This document shows, in pieces, positions 24,521 to 36,977 of a stretch of 64,000 nucleotides of DNA (the stretch's first letter is position 1; the number at the start of each line of letters is the position of its first letter). The translations under genes and the position numbers were made by a program. Origin of the DNA: Castanea sativa (Eukaryota > Streptophyta > Magnoliopsida > Fagales > Fagaceae); contig NC_134013.1 in the NCBI RefSeq assembly GCF_040712315.1, positions 37,769,501 to 37,833,500 on the forward strand, written 5' to 3'. The notes beneath the pieces were generated by a model, which was not told the origin of the DNA, searched no databases, and saw nothing but the letters and a program-made list of their open reading frames with translations.

Positions 24521-25302
24521 TGTGGGGGGGGTGAAAACTCCTAAATAAATGTTTGGGTTTTGGGCCTGATTGGCTGGTACCAGTTTGTTTTTTATCAAGG
24601 CCTCCAGGCCCACAAATCAATCTGCACTGTAAAGGTCCGAGGAGTTGTCCGAGGAGGAATGTCTCCTCGGACAGGCCCGGCAACGACCCTGGGACTTGCT
24701 AAACGGGTTAAAAGCAGAATTCTGGAAAAAACTGATGGGTAAGAGGGTGATCCAAGCACCCTTTAGAAGTGAGGATGTGAGAGAAATATCTAAGGAAAAG
24801 GCTGATACCACCATATTAAAGACCCTGCATCTACCTCCCTGGCCGCATTAATGGGAAAATGACCTCTGAACAGTAGGATTCAGCCTCCCTACCATTATTT
24901 GAAGACTTCAAGAAGGTGGTGGATGTGACAAGTATCCAGGGAGGGAAGATTTGTATGACACGTGTATGAACCAGTGAAGAAGAAATATATAAGGAAACGA
25001 AAGAGGAAAAAAAGGGGGATCTTTGCACTTTCCGTTGAGAGAAAATAGGAACTAGGAATTGTAAACTTTGACATAGAAAGAGAACATATATACACATATC
25101 GTCCTCAGCTTACGTCCGAGGAGGTCTCTTTGTCATATTTGCCTACCATTCGTTTAGATTGTGGCACTTTGGTCTGTTAATCGAACTTCCAACATCCTGA
25201 ACCTAGATTTCAAACCCATTCTCTACAAGTTTTATTGTATAAGGCTCATTGGGCCTGAGCCCAACACTTGTTTTTGGGTCCGGGTGCAATTGTGCACTTA
25301 CA
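24521..25302 (+). repeat. Gypsy 3' LTR (782 bp)
   Basis: Colinear with 15242-16016 and followed directly by the target duplication GATGA at 25303-25307. Confidence 0.92.
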
Positions 25303-26446
25303 GATGAATAGTGTTACATAAAATAAATAGTTAAATATAATTGCCATTGGTTTTAAATATAATTTTCATGAGATTAAATATTAGTAACACAAATTCATAA
25401 TTCTCCAAGGGCTTGATGTATGTTTGCCATGAGTTTTGGAAAAATGAATAGTGTTACGTAACATAAATAGTTACCATAGGTTTTATAAGTTTGATTCCAT
25501 GGGTTTATAATATGGTATGAATTATACCTATGAGTTTAAGAGTTAAATAATCTTATTTGTAAAAAAAATTGTTCATCATTGGGTTCCAAATATTCACAAT
25601 ATAGTATTTGCCAAGTATTATTAACCTTGGGCTTTTGATAAGATATTGTCAAGCATTATTGTTCTTAGGTTTTAAATGTTAGTAATATAAGATAAATAAT
25701 TATCATTATGAAATAATATAATTTTTACATGAGTCTTTTATGTTTTTTAGTGAGATAGCAAGGTAAATAATGATTGCCATGGGCTTTAAGATAATTACCA
25801 TGGGCTTTTTATTATTGTAATCATAGAATACGTAATTACTTTGAACATATAATTTCCATGGATTTTTATGAATATTTTCCATGGGATTGTAAAATTAATA
25901 TAATTGCCATAGGTTTTGAATATAATTTCTATGGGCTTAATTATTAGTGACACATGCTCACATTTCTCCATGGGCTTGATATATGTTTGGTATGAGTTTT
26001 GGAAAAATGAACGGTGTTACATGAGATAGATAATATGGTATAAATATTTGCCATGATTCATGAGCTTATGCTTACTATGAAATTTAATTTGCCAAAGGTT
26101 ATTAGCTTTGGGCTTTAAGTATAATGTGTTTGTTGAAAAAAAAATCCATTTTGCCAAAAATTATTAACTTTGGGTTTTGAGTAAGATATAATATTTTTTT
26201 CAAGTAATTTTGGGCTTTTTGAAATGATTGTTTACCAAAAATAGTACTTGGACTTTTAGTAAAATATTCACAATGTAATATTTGTCAAATATTAATAATC
26301 TTGGGCTTTTGATAAAATAGTGCTAAGTAGTTAGCTTAGGCTTTTGATAAAATAGTGCCAAGTAGTTAGCTTGGGTTTTGATAGTGCCAAGTAATTAGCT
26401 TGGGTTTTGAGGTTGCCAATAAGAATTGGACTTTGATGGTGTTATG
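25303..26446. repeat. Degenerate 'ATGGGCTT' repeat region, middle part
   Basis: Continues the region broken at 15241. The same words recur: CTTGATGTATGTTTGCCATG at about 25,412, GTTTTGGAAAAATGAA at about 25,434 and 25,990, and many TTGGGCTTTTGA copies. No gene seen. Confidence 0.6.
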
Positions 26447-27432
26447 TGATAGGCCAAGAATGTATTGACCCCTTAGGTAAATTAACATGCAATACGCATG
26501 GTAGCACAAACAAATCACCAAGTAACTAAATGCAGCGGAAATTAAATTTGACACGGATGATTTGTTCACAAATGGGGAAAACCACCGAGGCAAAACCTCA
26601 CCGGGTGAATTTAAGGTCACCACTCCCTAGAATCTACTATTATCAAAACAAGCAATTACAAATAAAGGAATCCTAGTATCTTATACCAACCTACAGTTGA
26701 ACTTTTACCCCAATACACAATTGGACTTGTAATGTAGTGACAATCTCTCCTTTCAATGCACGGCTCTCAGTACGTGACTAACTAATCAATGCGCGGATCC
26801 CAGTACGCGGCTTACTCCTTTGCACGAATCTCAGTACGTGACTAACACACCAACTTGAGAAAGATGTTGGCTGCAAAGCTCTTCAGTTCATCCACACAAT
26901 GAAGATCAAGAAGCTCCTTAGTTACAAAACCCTACAGCGTACAAACGCAACAGCTTCTTCAAGAGAAAAATGAACTAGGGAAAATTGTCTCCAGTCACAA
27001 TTTGAGTGAATAATCACTTTGCATCAAGTTGCATTAGCTTGCATCACCTTAAACGGCTCTTAAAATAATCTTCATATATGTCTAGGGTTGTGAGAAAAGA
27101 AACCCTACACAAATAGCTTGGATATGCGTGAAAAACAGATCTGAAAATCTGAATTTCGTAACTCTCAATAGATAGATTATCTGTCGAGCTGTTGTCAAGT
27201 ATCAGGCTAAAATTCCCTTTTAAACCTTAATAGATACAATTTCTCGAGCTACCTGTCGAGCTTTAAAATGCAGCACTTCTTCACTTGATTTTTGAACAGA
27301 TTTGCATGGCTTTAACTCTTGACTTGAACAATATGTTGCTTGAAGACTTAAATCATCCTAGATTTACCCAATTACAAGTAAAGTGCGTTTTGTCAAAGGA
27401 TTAGCCAATTCTACATGATTTTTGTTCTAACA
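26447..27432 (-). mobile_element. Probable solo LTR, Copia-like (about 986 bp)
   Basis: It interrupts the ATGGGCTT repeat region. Read on the minus strand it starts TGTTAGAACA and ends near CCTATCA. Its plus strand contains words common in plant Copia LTRs (GGGAAAACCACCGAGGCAAA, CTCACCGGGTGA, GGTCACCACTCCC). No primer-binding site, gag or pol adjoins it, so it looks like a solo LTR. No clear target duplication was found, so the ends are approximate. Confidence 0.5.
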
Positions 27433-27785
27433 AGTTCCACATATGTCCTAACATCATGTAACAATGAGTTTTGATAGTGCCAATAAGAATTGGGTTTTTG
27501 ATGGTGCCATGTAGCAATAGGTTTTGATGTTGCCAGTAAGAATTGGGCTTTAGTGGTGCCATATAACAATGAACTTTGATGTTGCTAATAAGAATTAGGC
27601 TTTTGACGGTGTCATGTAGCAACGGGCTTTGATGTTGCTTATAAGAATTGGGCTTCAATGGTGCCATGTAGCAATGGGCTTTGATGTTGCCAAGTAGTTA
27701 GATTGAGCTTTTGATAAATAATTTACCATGGGTTTGATCCATGAGCTTTGGATATAGTACTTGAATTCCTTTGATAGGAATGAGA
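27433..27785. repeat. 'ATGGGCTT' repeat region, short segment
   Basis: About five imperfect units such as GATGTTGCCAATAAGAATTG plus GGGCTTT, each close to 60 bp, with frequent ATGTAGCAATGG. No gene. Confidence 0.6.
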
Positions 27786-29472
27786 TGTGTGCATTAGGGC
27801 TCAATCAGAAGTTAACTTGAGAAGTGTTAAAATGAAAAATATAACTTTTAATAAACAAATAAATCAATTTTTGAAAAATAAGGCCAAAGGAAACCCTCGT
27901 TATGCGTACGCATGAATCAGCCTGCGTAAGTGACTTTCTGCATGCATACGCAAGATCCATCTTGCACACACATAGCAATTTCCAGAAAGTTATACAAAGT
28001 AAGTTTTCTACATTTATGTTGAGGTTTGGAACGAATCCCACACTGTCTAGGGATCGTTCCAAACCCCATTTTTCACACTATAAAAAGCCTTACATGATAT
28101 ATTTTCAAAACACACAGAAATCTCATGGGAAAACACTAAGATTAACTAGAAATAGTGAATCAAAAGGGAGTTTTTTGCAAAACACCCTCAAGTCAATTTT
28201 CTTTTGATTAAGGCCTCTTCTAGCCTTGATCTTTGAGTTTATCTTTACTAATCACTTTTTTTTTATTGAATTGTGAATATATTTGACTAAGGGGAACAAT
28301 AAAAAAATAAAGCTTGAAGAGCTTTTCTTTAAGGTATCTAGTCTAAACTTTTCTTTTTCCTTTCTTTTATCTTTTACTTTTAATATTTCTGTTTTGTCTT
28401 GTTTTCTAGTTTTAATATGCCTTAACATGTTTATCTAGTTTACGTTTATATGTTTGTATGTTTAACATGCATGTTAGGTTGTTAGAATTTCCGTATTGAG
28501 GTTCTGCCCTATTTTTGTGTTTTTAGGGTTTCTGGACGAGAACCTACGTATGCATAATCTTGCCCACGTACGCAAGCTTGATTATGCGTACGCAAGCCAC
28601 TACCTAAAAACCCTAATTTTTGTTTTTTGATTGTTTTGTTTTTCCTTTCACATGTTTGTTTTGTTTAGCTTCTTTTCCATGTTTTTGTGCTTCCAATGCC
28701 TATGTTTCACATGTTTAATTGCTTGGTTTGCTATCATATGTTAGAATTAGGGTTTATCTTGTTTTTTTTTTAATGACATGAACATGCATTCACATACTCA
28801 TGCATAAATGCCATAGGTGCTAAGTTGCTGCAAGGTAAGTGAAGGGTAAGTCATGCATTTGTAATGTTCATACATTTGATATGATCTTGCTTAGCTTTGA
28901 TAAAAATTGTGATCTTGATGCCTTGGATGATGACATGCTTTGGTTTGGCTTTGTTCCTCCCTTTGATCTTTAATGTTATATGTTCCTGCCTTGTTTGATA
29001 TGATTCAATACCATGATTAGATGAATGCTAGGTTGTTTGAGATGTATGCTAGATGAATGTTAGAAGATGCCATGCTAGATGAATGTTAGAGTCTTTGATG
29101 AAGTGATATGCATGATTAGATGTATGGTAGGCTTTATTTGTGAGCATGATAGATGTATGGTTAAGGATGATTGATGTCATGTTGGTTGTTAGATGCATGA
29201 TTAGTGTGTGTGTGTGTGAGTTAGATAACAATGTTGATTATGCCTTTAATAGGGTTAAGAGATAAGACACAATAATGGGAAGCCAACCTTAGGGTTGGGT
29301 GGTTCTAGGTGCCTAACACCTTCCCAAGACAGTACCTTAACTCTGAACCCATACCTCTGCTAGTATGATTAAAAGGTCCTTCCTCGAAAGGACGCTATAT
29401 ATATGATTCCTAGACTATTGCAAAAACTAGGTGGTGACTCCATTTCGACCCCCCCCCCTTGCGTCCACAACA
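27786..29472 (-). mobile_element. Probable Tat/Ogre-type LTR, minus strand (about 1.7 kb)
   Basis: Near the right end the minus strand reads GGAGTCACCACCTAGTTTTT (about 29,423-29,442) and GGGAAGGTGTTAGGCACC (29,308-29,325). These are the same two signature words as in the solo LTR at 9,574-13,029, in the opposite direction. The minus-strand start would be TGTTGTGGACGC at 29472. The left boundary at a TGTGTGC is a guess. No internal genes adjoin it. Confidence 0.5.
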
Positions 29473-32400
29473 ATGATAATGAATTAAAATATACTTAATA
29501 ATGTAAATTTGGAGATAAAGACACAATGACTCATCTTTATGTGGTTTGTGGCTCTAGTCATATAACATCAGTGGACTAATAACATTCTAGTAGCATGAAA
29601 AAATGAGTCCAGCAGTACAGTATGATATTATGAGTTATTTTATGGTGACTTCACGATTGAAAGAGAAAAAATGGGTGCAACTGGAGGGAGAGAGAATATG
29701 TCCAGTCGTGTGCATAGGTTGGTTAAGTTTATCCCCTTTATCATGCACTCATATGATTTTTCCCATGTCATGCACTTTTAGTTTTTAGTCAAATATGAGT
29801 AATATAACTTTCCATGAGAAGGGCTTTTAGTATTGTAAGTTTGTGTCTTTCATTAGAAAGGCTTTTTGCATTATAAATATATATTTCTTCCATGAGAAGG
29901 GCTTTTGCAACATGTTCTTGGAAGAGTGCTTGATATTTTTTAAGATGTATGGAGATGGTAAGAAATATATAAGTTTTGTGAGATATGATGTTTATAAGAT
30001 ATAGGAGAAGAATGTATGGATATTTTGTGAGAAATGTGTTTGTAAAATGTATGGAAGTATGAGGGATATGGAGATTAAATTTAGCAAATAAATGAGCTTA
30101 TAGTTGCTGCTGGAGTGGTTTTTTTGTGTTATGTCATGGGTTATGTTACTTTCTAAGAAAAGAGATTTTGCAAGAGAAATGGAGAAGGAGATGTTTAGAA
30201 ATATGGGCAACAAGATAGATGTAGTTTCTGGATATGGAGAGTGAGAGAATGAGCATAAGATGAGTAATGGTGTGTTGTGTTGTGTGTTGGAGGAGTTGTG
30301 GCCTGGTTCTCTTTATATAGAGCCAAGTATGTAACTAGGTTTAAATTAGTTGAAGGGAAAATTAGCAAATAAGGAAAAGTCTGGCAAAGTAAGTGATTTC
30401 CTTAGTTGGTTTTTGGTTTTTAGCTAAAAGAAGAAATTCTAAGATTTAAGTCTGCTGTTGTAGCTGTACAACAGTTGACACATCAGTAGTTATCCTAACA
30501 TAGCTGGATAATGTTAGCTGTATGATGTTACTACTGGAGGAAATATTTAGCATTTCATGGGTTTTATCTTTTACGGGATCTTCCTATTTCTGGTACTGTA
30601 GCTAGAGGCTAAAGATTTAGGTTAAAATGGTAAGATATCTTTTATGGTATCTTTGCTACTTTGGGTATGGCAGCAAGTTGCTAGGATTGAGTATTAATGG
30701 GTTGATGATGGCATTTTGGACATGTGTCATTTGCTGAAACTTTGTATTTTTGGTACTACAGCTGGAAGCTAAGGATTTGGGTTAAAATGGAAAGATTTCT
30801 TTTATGGGATCTTTGCTACTTTGGGTACGGCAGCAAGTTGCTGGGATTGAGCATTAATGGGTCAATGATGGCATTTTGGACATTTGTCATTTGCTGAAGT
30901 TTTTGCTGGAGCTACTGTTGGTACCTTTTGGCCAAGTTTCCTCTCTAGGAAATTTATATATAGTCCATGGTTTAATTACAATACATTTCTAGTATGTAAT
31001 AAACTAATTGGTTGATACTTGATAAAGCTTTAAAGGTTTAGTTTATGGTCTCTTTATATTATGACCAAATCTTGGAGAGCAAGGCAGGCATTTAATGCTA
31101 GATGAGATAGTAAATAGATTTCTTATGTTTAGAGATAGCCAATAAGATTTAGCCATGTGCTTGGGCTGGATTTAGATGAAAATAGTCATATAATTTATAT
31201 GAAAAAATATAATTAGATTATATGATGAACATTACGTTTTAGGTAAAAACCAATGAGGAGTTTTATTATTTTAAGTGTTATGTGATATGAGAGGCTTACC
31301 AAATGTTACCTATTGCACATTGACTCGTCAGAGTTTAGGAAATGGGGAAGACATACCAAGCAATACGTTTACTTTATCAATTTCAAATCGCTGGAGTTTT
31401 AATGAACATACTTCTTGGCTCCCTAAATCATGACTCCCAAAGTTCCCCTAGTAAGACTTAAAAGCTTGGATCATAAGCTAAAAATGAGATGATGTTCCAT
31501 GAGCTTGAATCATGGGTTTTGATGAGATAATATCGATATGGGTTTTGGACCATGGGCTTTGGCGTCGTTTTGTGTAAATATGGGCTATTTTGGGTTTTGA
31601 AATAGATTTATCCAAAATCCATGATAAATTGATGTGGTGCAGGTTGCCAATGAAATAAAGCCATGTGGCGTGACAATTTTGTCCTCAACATAAGTCAATT
31701 GTGGAAATGGTGATAGTGGATCCAGAAGACTTTGGCTTTGTGGAGATGAGACCCATTGGTTAAATATATTCAGTTTGAGCAACTGCAGCAGCTATAATGA
31801 AAACAGTTAATTTGGTGCGATGATAGCAAATCTCAATACTATAACCAAAACGTTTGCAAAAATTGCAAAATCGTTTGTTGAATTTTCGACGATGATTGTT
31901 GCAATAAGAAGTCATATCCTTATTCTTCATTTAGAAGCAAAATATTCAGAAATAGATTGCAAAAATGGAATTTATGCAAAAAATTGGGTAAGGAACACCT
32001 GCATTGCAAAAAGTCAAAATGTGAAAGTCAATGGTCAACGTTGGTCAAAGTCAACTGGAGGCTATCTGTCAACGTTGAAATAGGCGTGCTGACGTAAGCG
32101 ATGACACTAGAATGATGACATAAGCAATGACGTAGTGGGTGATATCAGCTAGGGCTTACGTGGAGGCTGATGTGGTAGTAATGACGTCATAGATAACGTC
32201 GGCAGGATACCAACGGTGCATGAGACACATGAAGCACGTGGAGGGAACTCATCGAAAGTATGACCAACACGTGGTTGTTTCGATGGTGACGATTCCGGTG
32301 GCGTTGAGTAGATTGGTTGACAATCTACACGATAATATGTCTTGTGTCTTAATCGGAGGTCAGATGTGACAGATGCGGCTAAGACAGTAGTCTTGGGGGT

Positions 32401-32563
32401 GAAAAGTGAATTTTTGGCAGCGGAGATTAAACCTTAAGGACCTCTAACAGTGGCAAAGCAGTCAGGAGAGTGCACTAAAAAGACTTACTGACCAAAGAAG
32501 TTACAATAGTGGAGAATTCCAACAAAGACAAGACATGCAGGACACAAGAAAGTTAGAACCGTA
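29473..32563. repeat. Non-coding, partly repetitive stretch
   Basis: No gene supported. Contents: a few GAGAAGGGCTTTT repeats near 29,815-29,905, a 160-bp tandem duplication (30,580-30,899), further ATGGGCTT words near 31,500-31,560, and a TGACGTAAGCGATGA-type word repeated three times near 32,085-32,135. The right end leads into a primer-binding-like site, so part may be the decayed interior of a minus-strand element. Confidence 0.5.
30580..30899. repeat. Tandem duplication of a 160-bp unit
   Basis: The two copies share TGGTACT, AGCTAAGGATTTGG-like, CTTTGCTACTTTGGGTA and GGCATTTTGGACAT words at a spacing of 160 bp, with about ten scattered differences. Confidence 0.8.
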
Positions 32564-32575
32564 GTTCTGATACCA
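32564..32575 (-). promoter_or_regulatory. Degenerate Copia primer-binding site
   Basis: The minus strand reads TGGTATCAGAAC, one base off TGGTATCAGAGC, and abuts the TGTTAG start of a possible LTR at 32576. Confidence 0.5.
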
Positions 32576-33000
32576 TGTTAGAAATACTGAATGAATAGTA
32601 TTGCATTTCACAAGTAATAAAGAATGCATGAGTGTTTTTATAGTATGTGTGTGTTACAAGTAAATAAAGTGGGTCTAATGCCGATAGTCCATTATACGTT
32701 AACAAGACAGCCCAAGTTTTAATCTTTAACCATTTCAATCCAAAAAGGCAAGGCATCCAAACTTCAATCAACAAAGAAACGCAAAGATAAGAGTAGTAAG
32801 TTTAGAGGTATAACCAGCACTCCTTGGATGAGTTTGGTAATGGCCTTCACGGATCACCGTGATTTACGACAGCGACGACCAGGACCTTCCCAAGGATGGT
32901 CCTCCCACCACGTGATGTCTCAACGGAACTGCCAATGAAGACACTTAGAACTAGTTGCGTGTGTATAGCATGGGCTTAGCTAACAACAGAGACTTGAATA
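32576..33000 (-). mobile_element. Possible Copia-like LTR start, right end undefined
   Basis: Begins TGTTAGAAATAC next to a primer-binding-like site. No second copy was found in the window, so the length is unknown. The right limit given is arbitrary. The interior would lie to the left. Confidence 0.35.
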
Positions 33001-34860
33001 TTGGATTCGTTAATTTGGGGTCAGATTTGTCCCCCCCTAAGGATTGGATTTTCTCCTACAATGTTTCAATCTCTCTCTAGTATTTTGGAAAGCTTTGGAA
33101 AATTAGAAACAAAGAAATGTGGTGAAATGATTTTAAGAGATGAAAAATATAAGGTAAATCTTATTCTTAGTTGTGATATCAAAAAGAGATTGACTCTCCA
33201 TATTTTTCTTTCCCCTCATTTTTTTTATACCTTTTCAGACTCTCTCCAGTCCTTATCAATTTTGAAAAACCTGTTGCACTTGCTGTTTTATTTGTTTTAA
33301 AGCCAACAACACAATGCAAATAGAGCATGCTCTTCTTTTGTTTGATTTGACTGGTGAGGTATACTATAGCACAGTGCACGCCTCACACCAAAACCTTTTT
33401 TTTTTCCTACTACTCAAAAGGTAAGTTGGACAAAAATAGGAGCGACTTCTCTGTCTTCTTTTTTTGTCTTTTTGAGCCCACCGCCTGTGGTGGGTAGTAT
33501 TTTAGCCTATAATAAGGCAAATATGTTTTGTAACAGAATGGTTAATTCCTAATTCTATGCTTTTATTATGGTTTACCAAAAAAAAAAGTTGGACAAAACA
33601 GTAAAAAATTCATTTGTGACAAAAACACAATTGGTATAAATAAAAAGAATTTTGCTAATGTGTACCCTAAGGGCACACAATAATTAATCATTTTTTAAGA
33701 AAAAAAATTTCTTGGAAATTGAAAAAGTATTGATAGTTTTTTCAATTTCCAAAAAAAATCTACCAAAAATGGATGGTTTTTAACAGGACCCTAAATAAAA
33801 ATACAAGACTTGGATAATAAATGAAATAAGAATTTTTGTACGCTTTTTGAAATTGAAATTGAGAACTTGATAAGATAGAGGTGAAGAATAATTGAAAACA
33901 TGAATAAAAGTAAAATTAAAAGCAAAGTTAAAGCAACAAAATGAGAGAGAAATTTGAGAGTTTATGAAATTAGTTTATTATCGGGGATGCATGTGCAAAA
34001 AGTAAACGTTATAATTGAGAAATGAATCAAGGTGTCTAAATAATGGAATTGAATGTATTTAAGTGATGGAAATGAACTTTTTTTTTTTTAGAATACTAAA
34101 TATTTTTTAACACACACACGGGAAGAGGGGAGAAGGTCTTAGAGAAACTTACAGTGGTGTGTATCCAAAAAGGCTTAACTCTTGAATAAAATGTAAGTAA
34201 CCTTGTTTGGGAATAAATGGAGAAAAATGAATAGAATCATTTTATCACAATATTACTATTGGACCCCTTAATTTAAAATAAAGTGTTGAAAATTTAGGGG
34301 TATTTTGAGATTTTTAGTGAAACTTTCATTAAATATAATTTCATTCTCTCTAACTCTAATTTCTTCCTATTTGAAGAGGAATGAAAATATGATATTTTTA
34401 AGTAATAGTGAGAAATGAGTGTTTTTTTCCACTTATTCATTCCATTCCATTTAAAAACTTCTAGAATAAGAGAATGATGTTTCCATTTTCTGCATTAAAA
34501 ACTCTCAAAATAAGTGTATGGATGAAGTATTCTAAAATCATTCATTTCATTCTTTTTCATTTAACATTTAGGAACCAGATTTAACCTTTCAACTTTTTTG
34601 TTCCGTTAACATTTACATCTTTGGTCAAAGTGGTAATTACACATCTAAATCCAAAATAACAGGAACCCTCTCCAACCAGCCCCACGCCAGGATTTGATTA
34701 GACTAGGCAAAAACAACACAGCATTTTCTGTGTCTAAGTGGTCCTAAGTACTTTAGCAATCTACAGGATAGGAATGTAATGCATTATCTTTTTTCTGTTT
34801 TTTTCAGTACCTTTCCTCCTGCTTCTCGAATTATGGTTGAAGGATGAATGAAAAATTTCT
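33001..34860. other. AT-rich intergenic DNA, no gene seen
   Basis: Several homopolymer runs (T11 near 33,390, A10 near 33,580, T11 near 34,080). No frame longer than about 100 codons and none that looks like a protein. No recognised element. Confidence 0.6.
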
Positions 34861-34875
34861 GTATTAAAGTGAGCT

Positions 34876-35690
34876 CTACTCAACAACAACGGGGCCAATG
34901 GAACAGATCTCCCATCCTATCCCATTTTTGTATGCACCAAACCCAGGGGATGGGATTCTTGGGAACCCCTCCTTGTCTTTCACAGGGGACAGCACCATTC
35001 GACAAACTCGGTCATTGGCGATAAGCTCCACTCCTAAATTATCATAATTCCACACACTACTGTTCAGGAAACTCTCCATCCAATCAGCAAAGAAAATGCG
35101 ATTGCCCTTGTCAGAACTGAAGCCTGGCAAAACCAAATTCTAAAGGAAGCATTTTGATCAAATGAATAATTGAAGCGTCCATTCCATTTCTGGAATATTA
35201 CCATTGCCAAAATAGGTGGAAAGATAACTCCAATACCTGGAATTCTTATGAGTTCTTCAATCTTTAATTGGTCACCAAATCCTTTTTTACCATAAGAATA
35301 CTTCATCTCCGTTTTGAGTTAGATCTATTAATCTGAGTCCTCAAATTGAACGCCTTCCCTGGTAATAAAATCCCAGACACTACTGAATTAGGTTGAGTAG
35401 CAATCTCCCCACTGTTTAACCAGCATTGTTCATTTGTTTGGTCAAGTAAATGAAAGCCCTCCCTCGCAGCTAAAGCACCAGCACCTTAGTTACAAGGTAA
35501 TTTACTCTAAACAATAGACTTGCTCCTACTCAGAACCAAATCCTAGTCTTTTGAGCATTGAAAATTTGAGATAAGTCTGCTTGAGCTATTGGAATTTTGT
35601 AAACGGAGTGGGTTCGCACAGATAAGACACCACCAAGTTTAAGTAGAGAAAACTTCACAAACTCTGGCAGCAAAGAATAGATTCTATACA
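34876..35690 (-). pseudogene. Unrecognised protein-like fragments, frame-shifted
   Basis: Three minus-strand stretches have protein-like composition. Near 35,690-35,550 it reads LLPEFVKFSLLKLGGVLSV. Near 35,480-35,320 it reads AAREGFHLLDQ and NSVVSGILLPGKAFNL. At 35306-34876 there are two overlapping frames with FGDQLKIEELIRIPG and a C-terminal RIPSPGFGAYKNGIGWEICS ending in a stop. They do not join in one frame and no convincing splice sites connect all of them. I do not recognise the family. They lie about 1 kb beyond the stop codon of the S1P gene, on the same strand. The best reading is a degraded gene fragment, but a spliced real gene is possible. Confidence 0.35.
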
Positions 35691-36094
35691 AGACCTAGAA
35701 GATATAAGATATTGGCCAATTTCCTGAAAGTATGTGACAGACCTTCATATTATAAAAGCAAATGCGTTGTTGTTATATCTTACTTTTCACCATTTCTAGT
35801 TGTTCTAGGAAGCCTCCATCTGAAGGGATCTATGATTATGCTCAAACTTTTCTTTACAGAAATTGTAACTCTCAACATTTGCTCTACAGTGGCTGTAAAC
35901 TAGGCCGTTTCCTTGACTGCATTGTTTCACTACATAAAATTTGTGTGATGCTACAAATCTAAGAAGAATACAAACTAATTTCCTGTGATGAAGCCAACAA
36001 AAAAACTCTCAAATATGTGTAACGCAATGTTACAACAGAAAATTTGAGCTGGTGTAATTCAGGATTCAGCTACAGAAACTTGAACAATTCCATA

Positions 36095-36925
36095 CTATAG
36101 ATTGGGAAACCGACCAGAGCCAGATCCTTTCCTTCGTCGACGTCGCTTCTGTCGAATTCGCCAGAAGCTCAACAATAACAGAAGACCTAACAAGCAACAG
36201 CAAAGCAATTAAAAATGACAAAAACATTAAAATATCAAAATTCGGAAATCATAATAAGTCAATAATGATCACTGACCAGTAACAGCAACTACTGCAGGAA
36301 CAAGCCAATGACTAGCAACTAGCACAGGCATGTCAAGCTGCAAGAAGGAAAATGAGTTAATCATGTGGATGTAAATAAACAGAACTAATTAGGAAGTTAA
36401 AAGAGCATCTGACCAATATATTTGTTTCTTACCTCGCTCTTATTTTTCACAGGCGGCTTGAGTCGCCTCAGATTGGAATTGCCAACTGTAGAATTTAAAC
36501 CTCTCCCCAAATCAAAGACTGGATAACCAGGCAATCTTCTGTTTCTTCCTCTAACCTGTAAGTTGTAGCCCTTTGTCCCCCATATTTCATATCTGGAGTC
36601 ACTCCTACAGACCAATTCCTTTCCCACAACAGCAGAATATGTTGAGAAATTTACATCAGTTCTGCGAGAAGGTAATTGGTGGTCTTCTACATAGAGGGCA
36701 GCATCTTTTTTAACTGAATCAGCGAAAAGCACTGAATCTCTGATGTTCCCACTAGTGTAGTCTAATATTTTTCTCAGAAGCCAATAACAATTAGTAACCA
36801 TATGACTGCTGTCCAAACAATTGGAGTCTCCATATACTGCAATGCGACCTTCGCCAACATCTAGAAGGCCAAGAATGGGAGAGTCCGCCTGCCATTGATA
36901 GACACAGCATGTTAGTAATGCATAT

Positions 36926-36977
<52 letters not shown>

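Larger units (their letters stand above)
15242..25302 (+). mobile_element. Gypsy LTR retrotransposon, 10,061 bp, both LTRs present, internally deleted
   Basis: The LTRs are 15242-16016 and 24521-25302, both TGTGGGGGG...CTTACA. The 5-bp target duplication GATGA is at 15237-15241 and 25303-25307. Downstream of the left LTR is a primer-binding-like TTGGCTCCATCTATGGG. Before the right LTR is a purine stretch GAGGGG. Order on the plus strand: gag, protease, start of reverse transcriptase, end of RNase H, integrase, tandem repeats. The antisense strand of the 3' third carries a separate intron-containing gene. That combination, plus the CX3H-type knuckle, points to the Tat lineage. Every coding part has stops or frameshifts, so this copy cannot be autonomous. 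Confidence 0.92.
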
